Part shown: in pieces, positions 1 to 9,080 of the stretch
Numbering within the stretch: position 1 is the first letter of the stretch
Layout of the letters: each line of letters opens with the position of its first letter
Origin: JALZUV01 sp963837025
GTDB lineage: Bacteria; Pseudomonadota; Alphaproteobacteria; Rickettsiales; JALZUV01
Assembly (NCBI GenBank): GCA_963837025.1
Contig: CAWILT010000001.1
Span: 806,001-870,000, forward strand
Reading direction: 5' to 3'
Length of the DNA: 64,000 bases
Program-made: the position numbers and the translations under genes
The notes under the pieces: model-generated
Databases searched by the model: none
Told to the model about the DNA's origin: nothing
Seen by the model: only the letters and a program-made list of their open reading frames with translations

Positions 1-2
1 CA

Positions 3-767
3 GGCATTGGCGCAGGTGTAGCTACCGTTGGCGCAGGTGCTCCGGTTATTGTGAGCGCTGTTGGTGCAGGTGCGGTAGGTTTAGGTATTAGCGAGCTTAC
101 AATGGTAAGCGGTAGCTATGCAGCCGTTGGCGCAACTACCACCATAGGTTCCGCATTAACCAGTTTAAACGCTTTTGTAGTTGGGCTTGTACCACAATTA
201 GCGGGTGCTGGAACAGCATTAACCGGTTTAATTGCAGGAAACGGAGCACTTACAGGATTTTTAACAGGAATGAGTGTAACAGTTGGCGCTGCACCCATTG
301 TAGGTGCTGTAATGCTAACCGTTGGGGTTGTGGCAGCAGGGTTTTTAGTTAAAAATATAGTGCAAAGCATCGGCAAATCAGCCGAACGCAAAGTCAATGA
401 TGTCAAACAAGATATTCAAATCGAAAATGCGAATGAGCGCCAAGAGCAGTTAGCTCAGCGCCGTCAGCAGTTGCGCGATAATGCGATAAAGCGCGAACAA
501 CAAATAGCCGAAAACCGCATTAAAGCCGAGCAGCAAAAAGAAAAACATTACGATACACTCGCCAGCAATTACGAAAATTTAAGCGATCAAAAACAACGCG
601 CACAGCAAGCGGCTGAAAATGCAGAATATCTTAAACATAAGGCACTCTCTACGCCTGCTTCCCCTCCCCCCTCGCGCGACCGCGCCGATACGCAGACATT
701 CTCTGAAAATGAATTAGAGCGTCGTCAAAAGGCAGCTGAATTTATGTCGCACGTTCCGATCATCTAG
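3..767 (+). CDS. Gly/Ala-rich hydrophobic protein with coiled-coil tail, 5' truncated by window edge
   Basis: I do not recognise a family. The frame is open from base 3, so the true start lies left of the window; the first internal ATG is at 51. The visible N-terminal part (about 125 residues) is built of Gly/Ala/Val/Thr-rich hydrophobic stretches containing GAG-type repeats and could form several membrane-inserted or glycine-zipper helices. From about residue 125 it turns abruptly into a highly charged Gln/Arg/Lys/Glu segment (EQLAQRRQQLRDNAIKREQQ) expected to form a coiled coil, then a Pro/Ser-rich linker and a short charged tail ending at TAG 765-767. The arrangement resembles surface or pore-type proteins, but this is inference from composition only. 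It lies just upstream of purL on the same strand. Confidence 0.6.
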   Translation, partial: GIGAGVATVGAGAPVIVSAVGAGAVGLGISELTMVSGSYAAVGATTTIGSALTSLNAFVVGLVPQLAGAGTALTGLIAGNGALTGFLTGMSVTVGAAPIVGAVMLTVGVVAAGFLVKNIVQSIGKSAERKVNDVKQDIQIENANERQEQLAQRRQQLRDNAIKREQQIAENRIKAEQQKEKHYDTLASNYENLSDQKQRAQQAAENAEYLKHKALSTPASPPPSRDRADTQTFSENELERRQKAAEFMSHVPII

Positions 768-830
768 TTTTCAGCTTATCCCGCATATTCGACATTGATT
801 TTAAGGCGCGCTCATTCTAGTTTCGCGCCC

Positions 831-3028
831 ATGACAGCGACACAGAAAAAAACTTCCGCCCTGCTTGAACAAGCCATGCAATTTGGTTTGAGTGAAGATG
901 AATTTAATAAAGTGCTTAGCATTATGGGGCGCGAGCCTAATTTAACTGAACTGGGTATTTTCTCCGTTATGTGGTCGGAGCATTGCTCTTATAAAACCAC
1001 GCGTAAGCATTTGGGAACGCTGCCTACCAAAGCACCGCATGTTATTTGTGGCCCTGGCGAAAATGCGGGCATCATTGATATTGGCGATAATGATGCGATT
1101 ATTTTCAAGATGGAATCGCATAATCATCCTTCCTACATTGAACCCTATCAAGGCGCTGCCACAGGTGTAGGTGGCATTTTGCGCGATGTATTCACCATGG
1201 GCGCTCGCCCAATTGCATTGATGAATGCTTTGCGTTTCGGCTCTCCCGAACATGCAAAAACGCGCCACTTAGTTAATGGCGTAGTAGCGGGCATTGCAGG
1301 TTACGGCAATTGTGTGGGCGTGCCCACCGTTGGCGGCGAAACGCAATTTCACAAAAGCTATGATGGTAATATTTTGGTGAATGCAATGGCCGTGGGCTTA
1401 GCGCGTGCGGATAACATATTTTATTCAGCAGCGGCAGGCATCGGCAATCCTGTGGTTTATGTGGGTTCAAAAACAGGGCGCGATGGCATCCATGGTGCTA
1501 CCATGGCCTCCGCCGAATTTGATGATAATTCAGCCGAAAACCGTCCTACGGTTCAAGTGGGCGACCCGTTCACGGAAAAACTGCTTATTGAAGCCTGCTT
1601 GGAGCTAATGCAGGAAGATGCCATCATTGCTATTCAAGATATGGGTGCCGCTGGGCTCACCTCATCATCACTTGAAATGGCCGATAAAGGCGGCTGTGGC
1701 ATTGAGCTTGAACTTGATAAAGTACCCATGCGCGAAGATGGCATGACACCCTATGATTTAATGCTTTCAGAAAGCCAAGAGCGCATGTTGATGGTGTTGA
1801 AACCTGAAAAAGCCCACATTGCTGAGCGCATATTTAAAAAATGGGAACTGGACATCGCAACCATCGGAACGCTAACCGATACCGGCCGCCTAGTGCTTAA
1901 ATGGCATGGCGAAGTGGCGGCGGACATTCCCGTTTCACCCTTAGCTGATGAAGCGCCAATATATGATCGCCCGCATACACCAACGCCTAAGCAGCAACCT
2001 ATTTTGAAACCAAAGAAACCTCGCTTGAGGAATCACTTAAGACGCTTCTCACATCGCCCGACATTGCAAGCAAACGCTGGATTTACGAGCAATATGATCA
2101 CATGGTTATGAATGACACCATCGCCCGCCCCGGCGGCGATGCCGCCGTGGTGCGTATCCATAACAGCACCAAAGCCGTTGCTATCACTACCGATTGCACC
2201 CCACGCTATTGCTATGCAGACCCAGTTGAAGGCGGCAAGCAAGCGGTGGCCGAAACGTGGCGCAACCTTATCTGCGTTGGCGCAAAACCAATGGCTATTA
2301 CCAACTGCCTCAATTTTGGCAACCCGCAACGCCCTGAAATTATGGGGCAACTTGTAGGCGCTATTGATGGCATTCGCCAAGCATGCCTGCGGCTTGATTA
2401 TCCAGTCGTTTCGGGCAATGTGTCGCTTTATAATGAAACAAATGGTAAAGGCATTCACCCTACTCCTGCTATTGGTGGCGTCGGTTTAATTGCCCATCTC
2501 GATTCGGCCATCGGCTCGCAAATTGAAGCTGAAGGCTTAACACTATTCATGGTTGGTAAAACAGAAGGTCATCTAGGCGCATCGCTTTATTTAAGCGAAA
2601 TTGAAGGCCGCGAAGAAGGCGCACCACCGCCCGTTGATTTAAATGCTGAGTTTGATAACGGAACGTTTATTCGCAAACTTATCAAACAAGGCCGCATTAA
2701 AGCATGCCACGATATTTCAGATGGTGGACTACTTGTGAGCCTTGCAGAAATGACCTTTAAACACGGCATCGGCCTATCCATCACATTACCTTCTGAGGGG
2801 CAAAATGTAGCTTATTGCTTTGGTGAAGATCAAGCACGCTACCTTATCGCCATCGCGCCTGAGCATATTCAAGCAATCTGCAATGCCGCCAAAGAACAGG
2901 AAATTCCACTAACCGAACTCGGCATCAGCACCGGCAATGAATTTTCAGTCGAAGGCCATTTCACCCTAAAAACCGCCGACTTAAAACACCAAAACGAAGC
3001 ATGGATGCCCGAATTTATGGCGAGCTAA
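831..3028 (+). pseudogene. purL: purL, phosphoribosylformylglycinamidine synthase II, with one frameshift
   Basis: PurL makes FGAM from FGAR, glutamine-derived ammonia and ATP in de novo purine synthesis. The first part carries IFSVMWSEHCSYK and MESHNHPSYIEPYQGAATGVGG, the ATP/Mg-binding signatures of small-type PurL. The ATG at 831 gives MTATQKKTSALLEQ before the conserved GLSEDEF region; the frame extends up to 795 but no family sequence supports that. The reading continues until about 1990-2010 and then must shift: the second half (ETSLEESLKTLLTSPD, then YEQYDHMV and RPGGDAAVVRI) is in another frame running to 3028. Adding one base near 1998-2000 (CAACC to CAACCC) restores a 732-residue protein, the usual family length. 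Genuine pseudogene or sequencing error cannot be told apart here; no purS or purQ is visible nearby. Confidence 0.85.
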
Positions 3029-3049
3029 ATTTCCTAGAATCTTTGCAAT

Positions 3050-3562
3050 CTATTTAGAAATAATTCTACGCTCACGCCTTCTGATTAACCATGCGACGAA
3101 TAGTGCGGCGGCGAGTTTGCTGGCTATGCTGGCGAGAATTGAGGTGAGGGTTAGCACACCGGGCACTACCATATTAGCACCCACTAAATAAAGCGTGGTA
3201 TCTACTGGCGCGGCGATGAGGCTGGAAAGCATAATGCGAGATGATAATGGGCGCTTGGTGATGGTAAATACCAGCCAATCAATCAGCTCACTCACCATGA
3301 AAGCAACCATACTAGCCACGGCAATTTCCAAAGGTGCTAAAAAATACGATAGCCCTGCGCCAATGAACAATAATATCAAAACCTTATGGCCAATTTCGCG
3401 CTGGGCTAAATCGCGCAATACCAGCACTAATCCGGGCAATATTGCAAAGGGTGTCCAACTGCCGCCATCGGGCAAGCTCCATACAGGCGCCCAACTAAAA
3501 GCCCAATTTAAAAGTGGGATGAGTAATAAATAAGCGGCTGAAAAGAAATATCTGCGAATCAT
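3050..3562 (-). CDS. VUT family (YhhQ/DUF165) putative queuosine-precursor transporter
   Basis: A 170-residue membrane protein with about five hydrophobic segments. The pattern FxLVFVLRDLAQREIGHK-like near residues 48-60 (seen as VLVLRDLAQREIGHK), AFMVSELIDWLVFT near 90-103 and SSLIAAPVDTTLY near 112-124 are typical of the VUT family, which includes YhhQ, linked to uptake of queuosine precursors such as preQ0. Its end faces the 3' end of purL with a 21-base gap. An orphan gene lies upstream on the same strand with 30 bases between. Family assignment is good; the substrate is inference from the family. Confidence 0.8.
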   Translation of the reverse strand: MIRRYFFSAAYLLLIPLLNWAFSWAPVWSLPDGGSWTPFAILPGLVLVLRDLAQREIGHKVLILLFIGAGLSYFLAPLEIAVASMVAFMVSELIDWLVFTITKRPLSSRIMLSSLIAAPVDTTLYLVGANMVVPGVLTLTSILASIASKLAAALFVAWLIRRRERRIISK

Positions 3563-3592
3563 GCAGCATTATAAAAGTTTGCGGCAGGAATG

Positions 3593-4036
3593 CTAATCTT
3601 CTTTTGCAACCAGAAGTGCATCCACTTCATTGCCATCAAGTCCGCGTGTTTGTGCATCTTCTTCTGTTGGCAATTCAACTTGTTCCACAACTGGCGAAGG
3701 TGTCTCAATTGGAGTTTGGACCGGCGTGGGTGTTGATGCTTCAGCAATAGTGTTGCCGTTTCGAAGCACTTCTTGCGTTAACACCGACATGCGATTTAAC
3801 GAGTGGCGAATGATTTTAACGGGCTTATCAATATTGGTTTTTTGCATTGCTTCATAAGCCGAATTGGCATGCACTTTTTTAAAACTGGTACGATTGTAAT
3901 AGACACGGTAATTGCCCGGTGGAATAACAATCGAACTGCTCGCATATTCGATGGGGGTAAATGATTGCTGCATCTGCTCCTGCGATAATGGTGCAGGTTT
4001 AGATGTTTGCGCAATCGGTACTTCTTCAAATTCCAT
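3593..4036 (-). CDS. Uncharacterised 147-residue protein between folC and the VUT transporter
   Basis: I do not recognise a family. There is no signal peptide or membrane segment. The N-terminal half has a folded-looking core (SSSIVIPPGNYRVYYNRTS, then HANSAYEAMQKTNI and VKIIRHSLNRMSVL), and the C-terminal third is low complexity, Pro/Thr/Glu-rich (TPTPVQTPIETPSP), ending in an acidic tail. It lies 23 bases downstream of folC on the same strand, so it may be co-transcribed with the folate genes. Other frames in this stretch are open but show no family features. Coding status is likely from position and codon texture but not proven. Confidence 0.55.
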   Translation of the reverse strand: MEFEEVPIAQTSKPAPLSQEQMQQSFTPIEYASSSIVIPPGNYRVYYNRTSFKKVHANSAYEAMQKTNIDKPVKIIRHSLNRMSVLTQEVLRNGNTIAEASTPTPVQTPIETPSPVVEQVELPTEEDAQTRGLDGNEVDALLVAKED

Positions 4037-4059
4037 AGTTTAGTATACCTTAGTAACCC

Positions 4060-5319
4060 TTAATATTTCGCTAATATATCACCTACAAAATAAAGTGACC
4101 CGCAAATAATGATTGGTGCTTGATGGCTAACCGCTTTTTGCATTGCTTGCTCAAAATCGTCACAATTTTCGGCAGGTATACCCTGTGCTAACGCTGCCTT
4201 TTTTATGTTCTCAGATTCTAGCGATGGCACAATGCCTGTCATCTGAGTAACATAAATTTGAGCAGCTATATTCCGCCAATAGCGCAAAAAAGCATCCGCA
4301 TTTTTATCGGCTTTCATCGCCATCACTAATACAGGTTTTTGAGGTAAATGCTTTGCCCATTGTGCTAATGCTGCCGATCCCATTTCATTATGCGCGCCAT
4401 CCATATAAACTTCTAAATCAGGCTGGTTAATCGATAAGTTAACGCGTTTCAAACGCCCTGGCCACTCCACCGAATGCATCGCCTTTTGCATGTGATGTAA
4501 TGCGAGCTTAGGCACAAAATGTTGAACGGTAGCAATCGCTAAAGCCGCATTCACCAACTGAAAATCACCTAATAAAGCGGGCATAGGTAACGTAAAAATA
4601 GCGTTTTTATGGGCAAATTCCCACTGATTATCTGAAATTTTCGTCGCTTTAAAATCAGTGCCATAAACATGAAACTTGGCAGGCTTCTGCATGAGCGCGG
4701 TTAAGGCTTCGGGCTGCTGTTTGCCAATAAAGCAAGTCACATGATTACGCAAAATTCCTGCCTTTTCCGTAGCAATTTTAGCCAGCGTGTTTCCTAAAAA
4801 ATGTTCATGGTCAAACCCGATAGGCGTTATGACGCAGGCAGCGGGCATTTCTAGAATATTGCTGGCATCAAGCCGTCCCCCTAAGCCGGTTTCTAGCAAT
4901 ATAAAATCCGCTTTATGTTGAGCAAAGGCAACAAATGCCGCTGCGGTAGTTGCCTCGTAAAAAGTGGCAGGCGCAGTAGATTGCAGCGCCAAAATATTTT
5001 CTAGAATAGGCTTCAAAACTTGCTTTGATATGGGCTTGCCCGCAATGACAATACGTTCGGTAAAACTAATCATATGCGGCGATGTATAACAATGCACCGT
5101 TTTGCCTGCTGCTTCTAGCAACGCTTTCATAAATGCGATGGTGGATCCTTTACCGTTAGTGCCGGCAACATGGATTATGGGCGCGCAACTTAATTGCGGA
5201 TTGCCCAGCGCTTCAAGCAACACCACCATACGCTCCAACCCCAATGAAATTTCTTTCAAATGTGGGTTAAGCAAACTTTCAAGCAGGCCTGCCAATTCAG
5301 GATCATGATCAAAGGCCAC
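4060..5319 (-). CDS. folC: Bifunctional folylpolyglutamate synthase / dihydrofolate synthase
   Basis: FolC adds glutamate to dihydropteroate and then to folates, using ATP. The P-loop HVAGTNGKGSTIAF lies about 50 residues in, followed by TSPHMISFTERI, the conserved acidic/aromatic motif LLETGLGGRLDASN, ITPIGFDHEHFLG, and a C-terminal ligase domain beginning near WPGRLKR with YMDGAHNEMG. I chose GTG at 5319 because a GGAG lies seven bases upstream and the product (VAFDHDPELAGLL...) starts where homologues do; in-frame ATGs at 5334 and 5370 are possible. This start overlaps the end of folKP by 11 bases, so the two are translationally coupled. The product is about 419 residues, normal for the family. 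Confidence 0.92.
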   Translation of the reverse strand: MAFDHDPELAGLLESLLNPHLKEISLGLERMVVLLEALGNPQLSCAPIIHVAGTNGKGSTIAFMKALLEAAGKTVHCYTSPHMISFTERIVIAGKPISKQVLKPILENILALQSTAPATFYEATTAAAFVAFAQHKADFILLETGLGGRLDASNILEMPAACVITPIGFDHEHFLGNTLAKIATEKAGILRNHVTCFIGKQQPEALTALMQKPAKFHVYGTDFKATKISDNQWEFAHKNAIFTLPMPALLGDFQLVNAALAIATVQHFVPKLALHHMQKAMHSVEWPGRLKRVNLSINQPDLEVYMDGAHNEMGSAALAQWAKHLPQKPVLVMAMKADKNADAFLRYWRNIAAQIYVTQMTGIVPSLESENIKKAALAQGIPAENCDDFEQAMQKAVSHQAPIIICGSLYFVGDILAKY

Positions 5320-6520
5320 GGTGAATCTCCACATTATGCACGCGCACATAATCGATCGATTTGGCGGCAAGTTCTTGCGAAATGTTTAAAGTTTGTGCAT
5401 CTTTTTCATCCATCGCTGCACTGATAGGCAAATCTAGAAATGATTTGCGCGAGTGCCCAACATAAAGCGGAACGCCTAGATGATTAAACTCAGTCATGCG
5501 TTTGACTAACTCCTGTGATTGCGCGGCAGTTTTGCCAAACCCCAAACCCACATCAAATATAATCTGCGATTGTTGCAAGCCCAAATGTAAAAGTTGCTTT
5601 ATTTTAAGCGAAGCAAATTCACTGATTTCAGACACTAAGTCACTATCTTTCGCTAATGTAACCGCTTTATTAGCTGGAACAGTCAAAGAGTGCATAAGCA
5701 CATATTTCGCATCAGGAAACTGCGCAACCGCTTTTACTAGCGTGTCATCCGCAGCGCCAGATACATCATTTATCCACCCTACACCCAAATCAAGAGCACG
5801 CTTAGCGGTTGATGTGTGCCGTGTATCAACACTTAATAACGCTTTATTCGGCATAGCTTTTAAAACCGGTTCCAAACGTGCCCATTCATCTCGAGGTGAA
5901 ATCAGGGTTGCATTAGGACGGGTTGACTCAGCGCCAATATCCAAAAAATCTGCGCCCTGCTTTAGCAAATTTTGCGCATGCGCAATGGCAGCTTCAGGTG
6001 TAAAATACTGCCCACCGTCTGAGAATGAATCGGGTGTTACATTTACGATACCCACAATTTTTGTGCGCTGATGATGTTTAAGGCATTTATGTGTAATAGG
6101 GTGCACCCAATCGCCTGCAATCTCAATTAATGGGCGCATTACAAATTCGCGTTGCAACATATAAGGGTGAGGAATGGTTAAGTCAGCTTCCTGCAAAATA
6201 TTTTCGCCATAAAGCAGCACATCAATATCAATTGTGCGTGGGCTCCACTTACCTGATTTGGTTCGCCCTAATTGGCCTTCAATCTGATGACATAACCATA
6301 GTAAGTCTTTCGCGCTTAATTGCGTTTCTCCCGTTAAGGCAGCATTGATAAAAGGCTGGTTCCATTCTGCGGGGGCATATTTTTCTAATAAAGCAGGGGT
6401 TTCAAGCAACTCCGAAAGCTTGTGAACATTCATGTGGGCACTCAAAAGCTCTACTGCTTGAGCAATCATCTGCTGACGATTTCCCACATTACTTCCCAAA
6501 CCTAATGCAATTTTAACCAT
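5309..6520 (-). CDS. folKP: FolK-FolP fusion: HPPK and dihydropteroate synthase
   Basis: One 403-residue chain carries two successive steps of folate synthesis. Residues 1 to about 150 are 6-hydroxymethyl-7,8-dihydropterin pyrophosphokinase (GLGSNVGNR at the start, PRTIDIDVLLYG with the catalytic acidic pair near 94-105, PHPYMLQREFVMRPL near 118-132). Residues about 153-403 are dihydropteroate synthase, the sulfonamide target (GIVNVTPDSFSDGG, DIGAESTRPN, GLGFGKTAAQSQEL, VGHSRKSFL). Fusion of FolK and FolP is known in some bacteria and in plants and parasites; many alphaproteobacteria keep them separate. It heads a minus-strand folKP-folC unit and diverges from pabC across only 47 bases, which must hold both promoters. 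Confidence 0.95.
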   Translation of the reverse strand: MVKIALGLGSNVGNRQQMIAQAVELLSAHMNVHKLSELLETPALLEKYAPAEWNQPFINAALTGETQLSAKDLLWLCHQIEGQLGRTKSGKWSPRTIDIDVLLYGENILQEADLTIPHPYMLQREFVMRPLIEIAGDWVHPITHKCLKHHQRTKIVGIVNVTPDSFSDGGQYFTPEAAIAHAQNLLKQGADFLDIGAESTRPNATLISPRDEWARLEPVLKAMPNKALLSVDTRHTSTAKRALDLGVGWINDVSGAADDTLVKAVAQFPDAKYVLMHSLTVPANKAVTLAKDSDLVSEISEFASLKIKQLLHLGLQQSQIIFDVGLGFGKTAAQSQELVKRMTEFNHLGVPLYVGHSRKSFLDLPISAAMDEKDAQTLNISQELAAKSIDYVRVHNVEIHRGL

Positions 6521-6567
6521 GGCTGCAAGATGATAGATTTTTGGTAAAAAGCAAGGTAACTAAAACC

Positions 6568-7377
6568 ATGGCAATTGCATATTGTAATGGAGAATTCATC
6601 GACGCTGAACAGGCGTTAATATCAATCAGCGACCGCGGCTTTCGCTATGGCGATGGATTGTTTGAAACCATACATATTGCCCAAACAGAGCCCCAACAGC
6701 TTCATCGCCATTTAAAGCGTTTAGAAGAAGGACTAATGTCCCTCAAAATAAATTTTAATATCCATTTATTACCCCACTTAATCCGTCAGCTTATCTCGCA
6801 AAATAACTCGCAAAATGGCGTGTTACGTATTGCGATTAGCCGAGGTGTTGGCGGGCGCGGCTATTTGCCTGACGTACAGAGTATTCCTACCTGCGTTATG
6901 GAAATTCTACCCATGCCACCGGCTCCATTACCCTCAGCAACCGTTTGGGTGAGCACTATTGAAAAGCTATCGCTAAAAACCTTGCCTGTTCATACAAAAA
7001 TGATGCAAGGGTTAAACGCAACGCTTGCGGCTATTGAAGCGCAAGAAAAGGCGTGCGATGATGCATTATTGTTAAATGCTAATGGATATATTTGTGAAGC
7101 CACAGGATCAAATATCTTTTGGCAAATTGGTGAGCAGATTTTTAGCCCAGCGCTAGAGTGCGGTTTGCTGCCCGGTATTGCGCGTGAACGTTTTTGCGAA
7201 TATTGGAATGTAACGCTTGGCTATTTTACGTTGGAAGATTTAAAAAACGCAGATAGCGTGATGCTTTGTAATGCCATAACAGGCGCGCGCGAAGTTACTT
7301 TACTAAAACCTCAAAACTGGCAGTGGAACAATCCCAGTCTCACGACTCGCGCGAATGAGCTTTTATATGCAACTTAG
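6568..7377 (+). CDS. pabC: Class IV aminotransferase, probable 4-amino-4-deoxychorismate lyase
   Basis: PLP enzyme of fold type IV: YCNGEFIDAEQALISISDRG at the N-terminus with the RGFRYGDGLFETI signature, the Schiff-base lysine in HTKMMQGLN near residue 151, and CEATGSNIF followed by LLPGIARE near the C-terminus. PabC releases pyruvate from aminodeoxychorismate to give 4-aminobenzoate. The same fold includes branched-chain and D-amino-acid aminotransferases, but the neighbouring pabB makes the lyase by far the likeliest role. ATG at 6568 is preferred over an upstream TTG at 6541 because AAGGTAA lies about nine bases before it. The end overlaps the start of pabB, indicating one transcript. Confidence 0.85.
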   Translation: MAIAYCNGEFIDAEQALISISDRGFRYGDGLFETIHIAQTEPQQLHRHLKRLEEGLMSLKINFNIHLLPHLIRQLISQNNSQNGVLRIAISRGVGGRGYLPDVQSIPTCVMEILPMPPAPLPSATVWVSTIEKLSLKTLPVHTKMMQGLNATLAAIEAQEKACDDALLLNANGYICEATGSNIFWQIGEQIFSPALECGLLPGIARERFCEYWNVTLGYFTLEDLKNADSVMLCNAITGAREVTLLKPQNWQWNNPSLTTRANELLYAT

Positions 7378-8599
7378 CTGGCAAGAACCACTAGAATTTT
7401 CTCAACGCTTTGCCGATGAAGATACGTTTGTTCTGCTGCATAGTAGTTTGCACCACCCGCAGCATGGCACATTATCTATCTTAGCCGTTAATCCAAAAAC
7501 AATCATTGAAGATGATTTCGATGCGCTGTTTCAGCAGCTTGAAAATGCAAAACCCTTTAGCTGGAACCACTGCTGGTTTGGATTTTTAAGTTATGAGGCA
7601 TTTGCTCCTTTACCGCATCAACCCTCAGCCACTTTCAACCTACCTGATATATGGTTTACCCAGTTTCATACGCATTTTGTTTTTAACCATACATCAAAGA
7701 CCCTCACGCGGTTTGGGCCCAAATATCAACCGAACCCAATTGAAAGACCAAAAAATCCGCTACCTAAAGTGCTTGATTTGCAAAGCAATATGACAAAGCA
7801 AACATATTTAGATAGCGTAGAGCAAACGCTTGAAAAGATAAAAGCCGGCGAGTTTTATCAAGCCAATATTACCCGCAAGTTTTTTGGCACATTTGAGGTG
7901 CCACCTGAAGGCCTTGCGCTGTTCGCCGCCCTATGTAACGCCAGCCCCGCCAGTTACAGCGCCTATATAAAGTGTAAAGGTCATGCAATTTTATCCTCCA
8001 GCCCTGAATGTTTTCTAACCATAGATGAAACAGGCTTATGCGAAACACGTCCGATTAAAGGCACCGCCCCACGCAATAGCGACCCAAAAGCACTTCATCA
8101 TAGTGTTAAAGATCGTGCGGAAAACCTGATGATTGTTGATTTAATGCGTAACGATTTGGCACAACATTGTGAAGCGGGGACTGTACAAACCCATGGTTTG
8201 TTTAATGTTACGACCTATAATACGCTGCATCACATGGCCTCTACCATTACGGCGCAACGTAAAATTGATAGCACCATGCTTGATGTAATACAGGGATGCC
8301 ACCCCCCTGGCTCCATGACGGGCGCGCCTAAAAAAGCAGTGATTCAGTGGTGCAAGCACGTTGAAAAAGCCAAACGCGGCATTTATAGTGGGTGCATAGG
8401 CTGGCTAGCGCCCAATGGGTCTTGCAACTTATCGGTAGTAATTCGCACCCTTATTGTGAAAGACAATCAATTTGAGTTTCAGGTAGGCGGCGGAATTGTT
8501 GCTGATTCAATACCCATTTTAGAGTGGAATGAAACCCTTACGAAAGCCAAAGGAATCACAAACGCTTTAAATATTCCCGACCTATGGTTAAAAAAATAA
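7367..8599 (+). CDS. pabB: Aminodeoxychorismate synthase component I
   Basis: About 410 residues of the chorismate-binding anthranilate synthase I family. Key motifs are GEFYQANITRKF, SSSPECFL, ETRPIKGTAPR, ENLMIVDLMRNDL, HPPGSMTGAPKKA and FQVGGGIVADS. The lysine in PIKGT is the residue that marks PabB (TrpE has alanine there). It aminates chorismate with ammonia supplied by a PabA glutaminase, which is not in this window. Start ATG 7367 overlaps the last 11 bases of pabC; an ATG at 7355 is an alternative. With folKP-folC on the other side of the divergent promoter, this forms a compact folate/pABA cluster. Confidence 0.93.
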   Translation: MQLSWQEPLEFSQRFADEDTFVLLHSSLHHPQHGTLSILAVNPKTIIEDDFDALFQQLENAKPFSWNHCWFGFLSYEAFAPLPHQPSATFNLPDIWFTQFHTHFVFNHTSKTLTRFGPKYQPNPIERPKNPLPKVLDLQSNMTKQTYLDSVEQTLEKIKAGEFYQANITRKFFGTFEVPPEGLALFAALCNASPASYSAYIKCKGHAILSSSPECFLTIDETGLCETRPIKGTAPRNSDPKALHHSVKDRAENLMIVDLMRNDLAQHCEAGTVQTHGLFNVTTYNTLHHMASTITAQRKIDSTMLDVIQGCHPPGSMTGAPKKAVIQWCKHVEKAKRGIYSGCIGWLAPNGSCNLSVVIRTLIVKDNQFEFQVGGGIVADSIPILEWNETLTKAKGITNALNIPDLWLKK

Positions 8600-8661
8600 T
8601 ATCTTTGTGTTATTTGAGTAATAAGTTTCGGTTTTTGCTCATTTTATTTTTATATAGAAAT

Positions 8662-8690
8662 TTCCTATCAACTTAATTTTTGTTTATAAT
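8662..8690 (+). promoter_or_regulatory. Candidate sigma-70 promoter of the small lipoprotein gene
   Basis: A consensus -10 TATAAT at 8685-8690 is preceded by a weak -35-like TTCCTA at 8662-8667 with a 17-base spacer. It sits in the roughly 235-base AT-rich gap between pabB and the lipoprotein gene, leaving a leader of about 135 bases. Only the -10 is convincing. I see no other gene in this gap. Confidence 0.35.
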
Positions 8691-8834
8691 CATTCTTTTC
8701 AATAGCTTGATATAAATTTTGTACAAAGCTTAAGCAAGAGCTATGCGTTAAATGCATAAGAAAGCTTCTTGGTTGGCATTTGTATGTTTCCTGTAAATAG
8801 GTAGATTCAATTCATGAACAACGGAGATAAAACC

Positions 8835-9023
8835 ATGAAACGAATCGCGAAAGTTACCCTCGCCATTGCCGCTCTATTGGCAGTATCTGCCTGCGCACAG
8901 CCAAACAGCCAAGCGCAAGTTTTCCAAAATTATGATGTGAGCCCCTACTCTTACGGTGCAAGCTACACAACCGCATATGCCCCTGCTGAAAGCAGCTCAT
9001 TCAAAATGAATAATTACTATTAA
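8835..9023 (+). CDS. Small secreted lipoprotein, 62 residues
   Basis: The start is ATG 8835, because ACGGAG at 8820-8825 sits about nine bases upstream; an ATG at 8814 would place that ribosome site inside the gene. The N-terminus is a lipoprotein signal: MKRIAK, a hydrophobic core TLAIAALLA, and the lipobox VSAC with Cys at about residue 20. The mature part is only about 42 residues, rich in Gln/Ser/Tyr (YDVSPYSYGASYTTAYAP), with no recognised domain. It is monocistronic, with its own AT-rich upstream region and a strong terminator just after it. Function unknown; a small envelope lipoprotein is all that can be supported. Confidence 0.75.
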   Translation: MKRIAKVTLAIAALLAVSACAQPNSQAQVFQNYDVSPYSYGASYTTAYAPAESSSFKMNNYY

Positions 9024-9046
9024 GCGATTTGCTCTCGAAAATAGTT

Positions 9047-9080
9047 AAAAAGGCCAGTTAGTTTAACTGGCCTTTTTTTT
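9047..9080. terminator. Bidirectional rho-independent terminator
   Basis: The stem AAAAAGGCCAGTTA / TAACTGGCCTTTTT with a very short loop and runs of A and T on both sides can terminate the lipoprotein gene on plus and the DUF805 gene on minus. The stop codon of the DUF805 gene (9063-9065) lies inside the hairpin. Confidence 0.85.

Noticed and set aside
5496..6071. 191-codon frame on plus antisense to folKP
   Set aside because: Lies wholly inside the DHPS coding region with no family features; other long antisense frames (40038-40733, 36710-37279, 59185-59484) rejected likewise.
8141..8359. Short minus-strand frame inside pabB
   Set aside because: Antisense to a conserved pabB region; no independent evidence.
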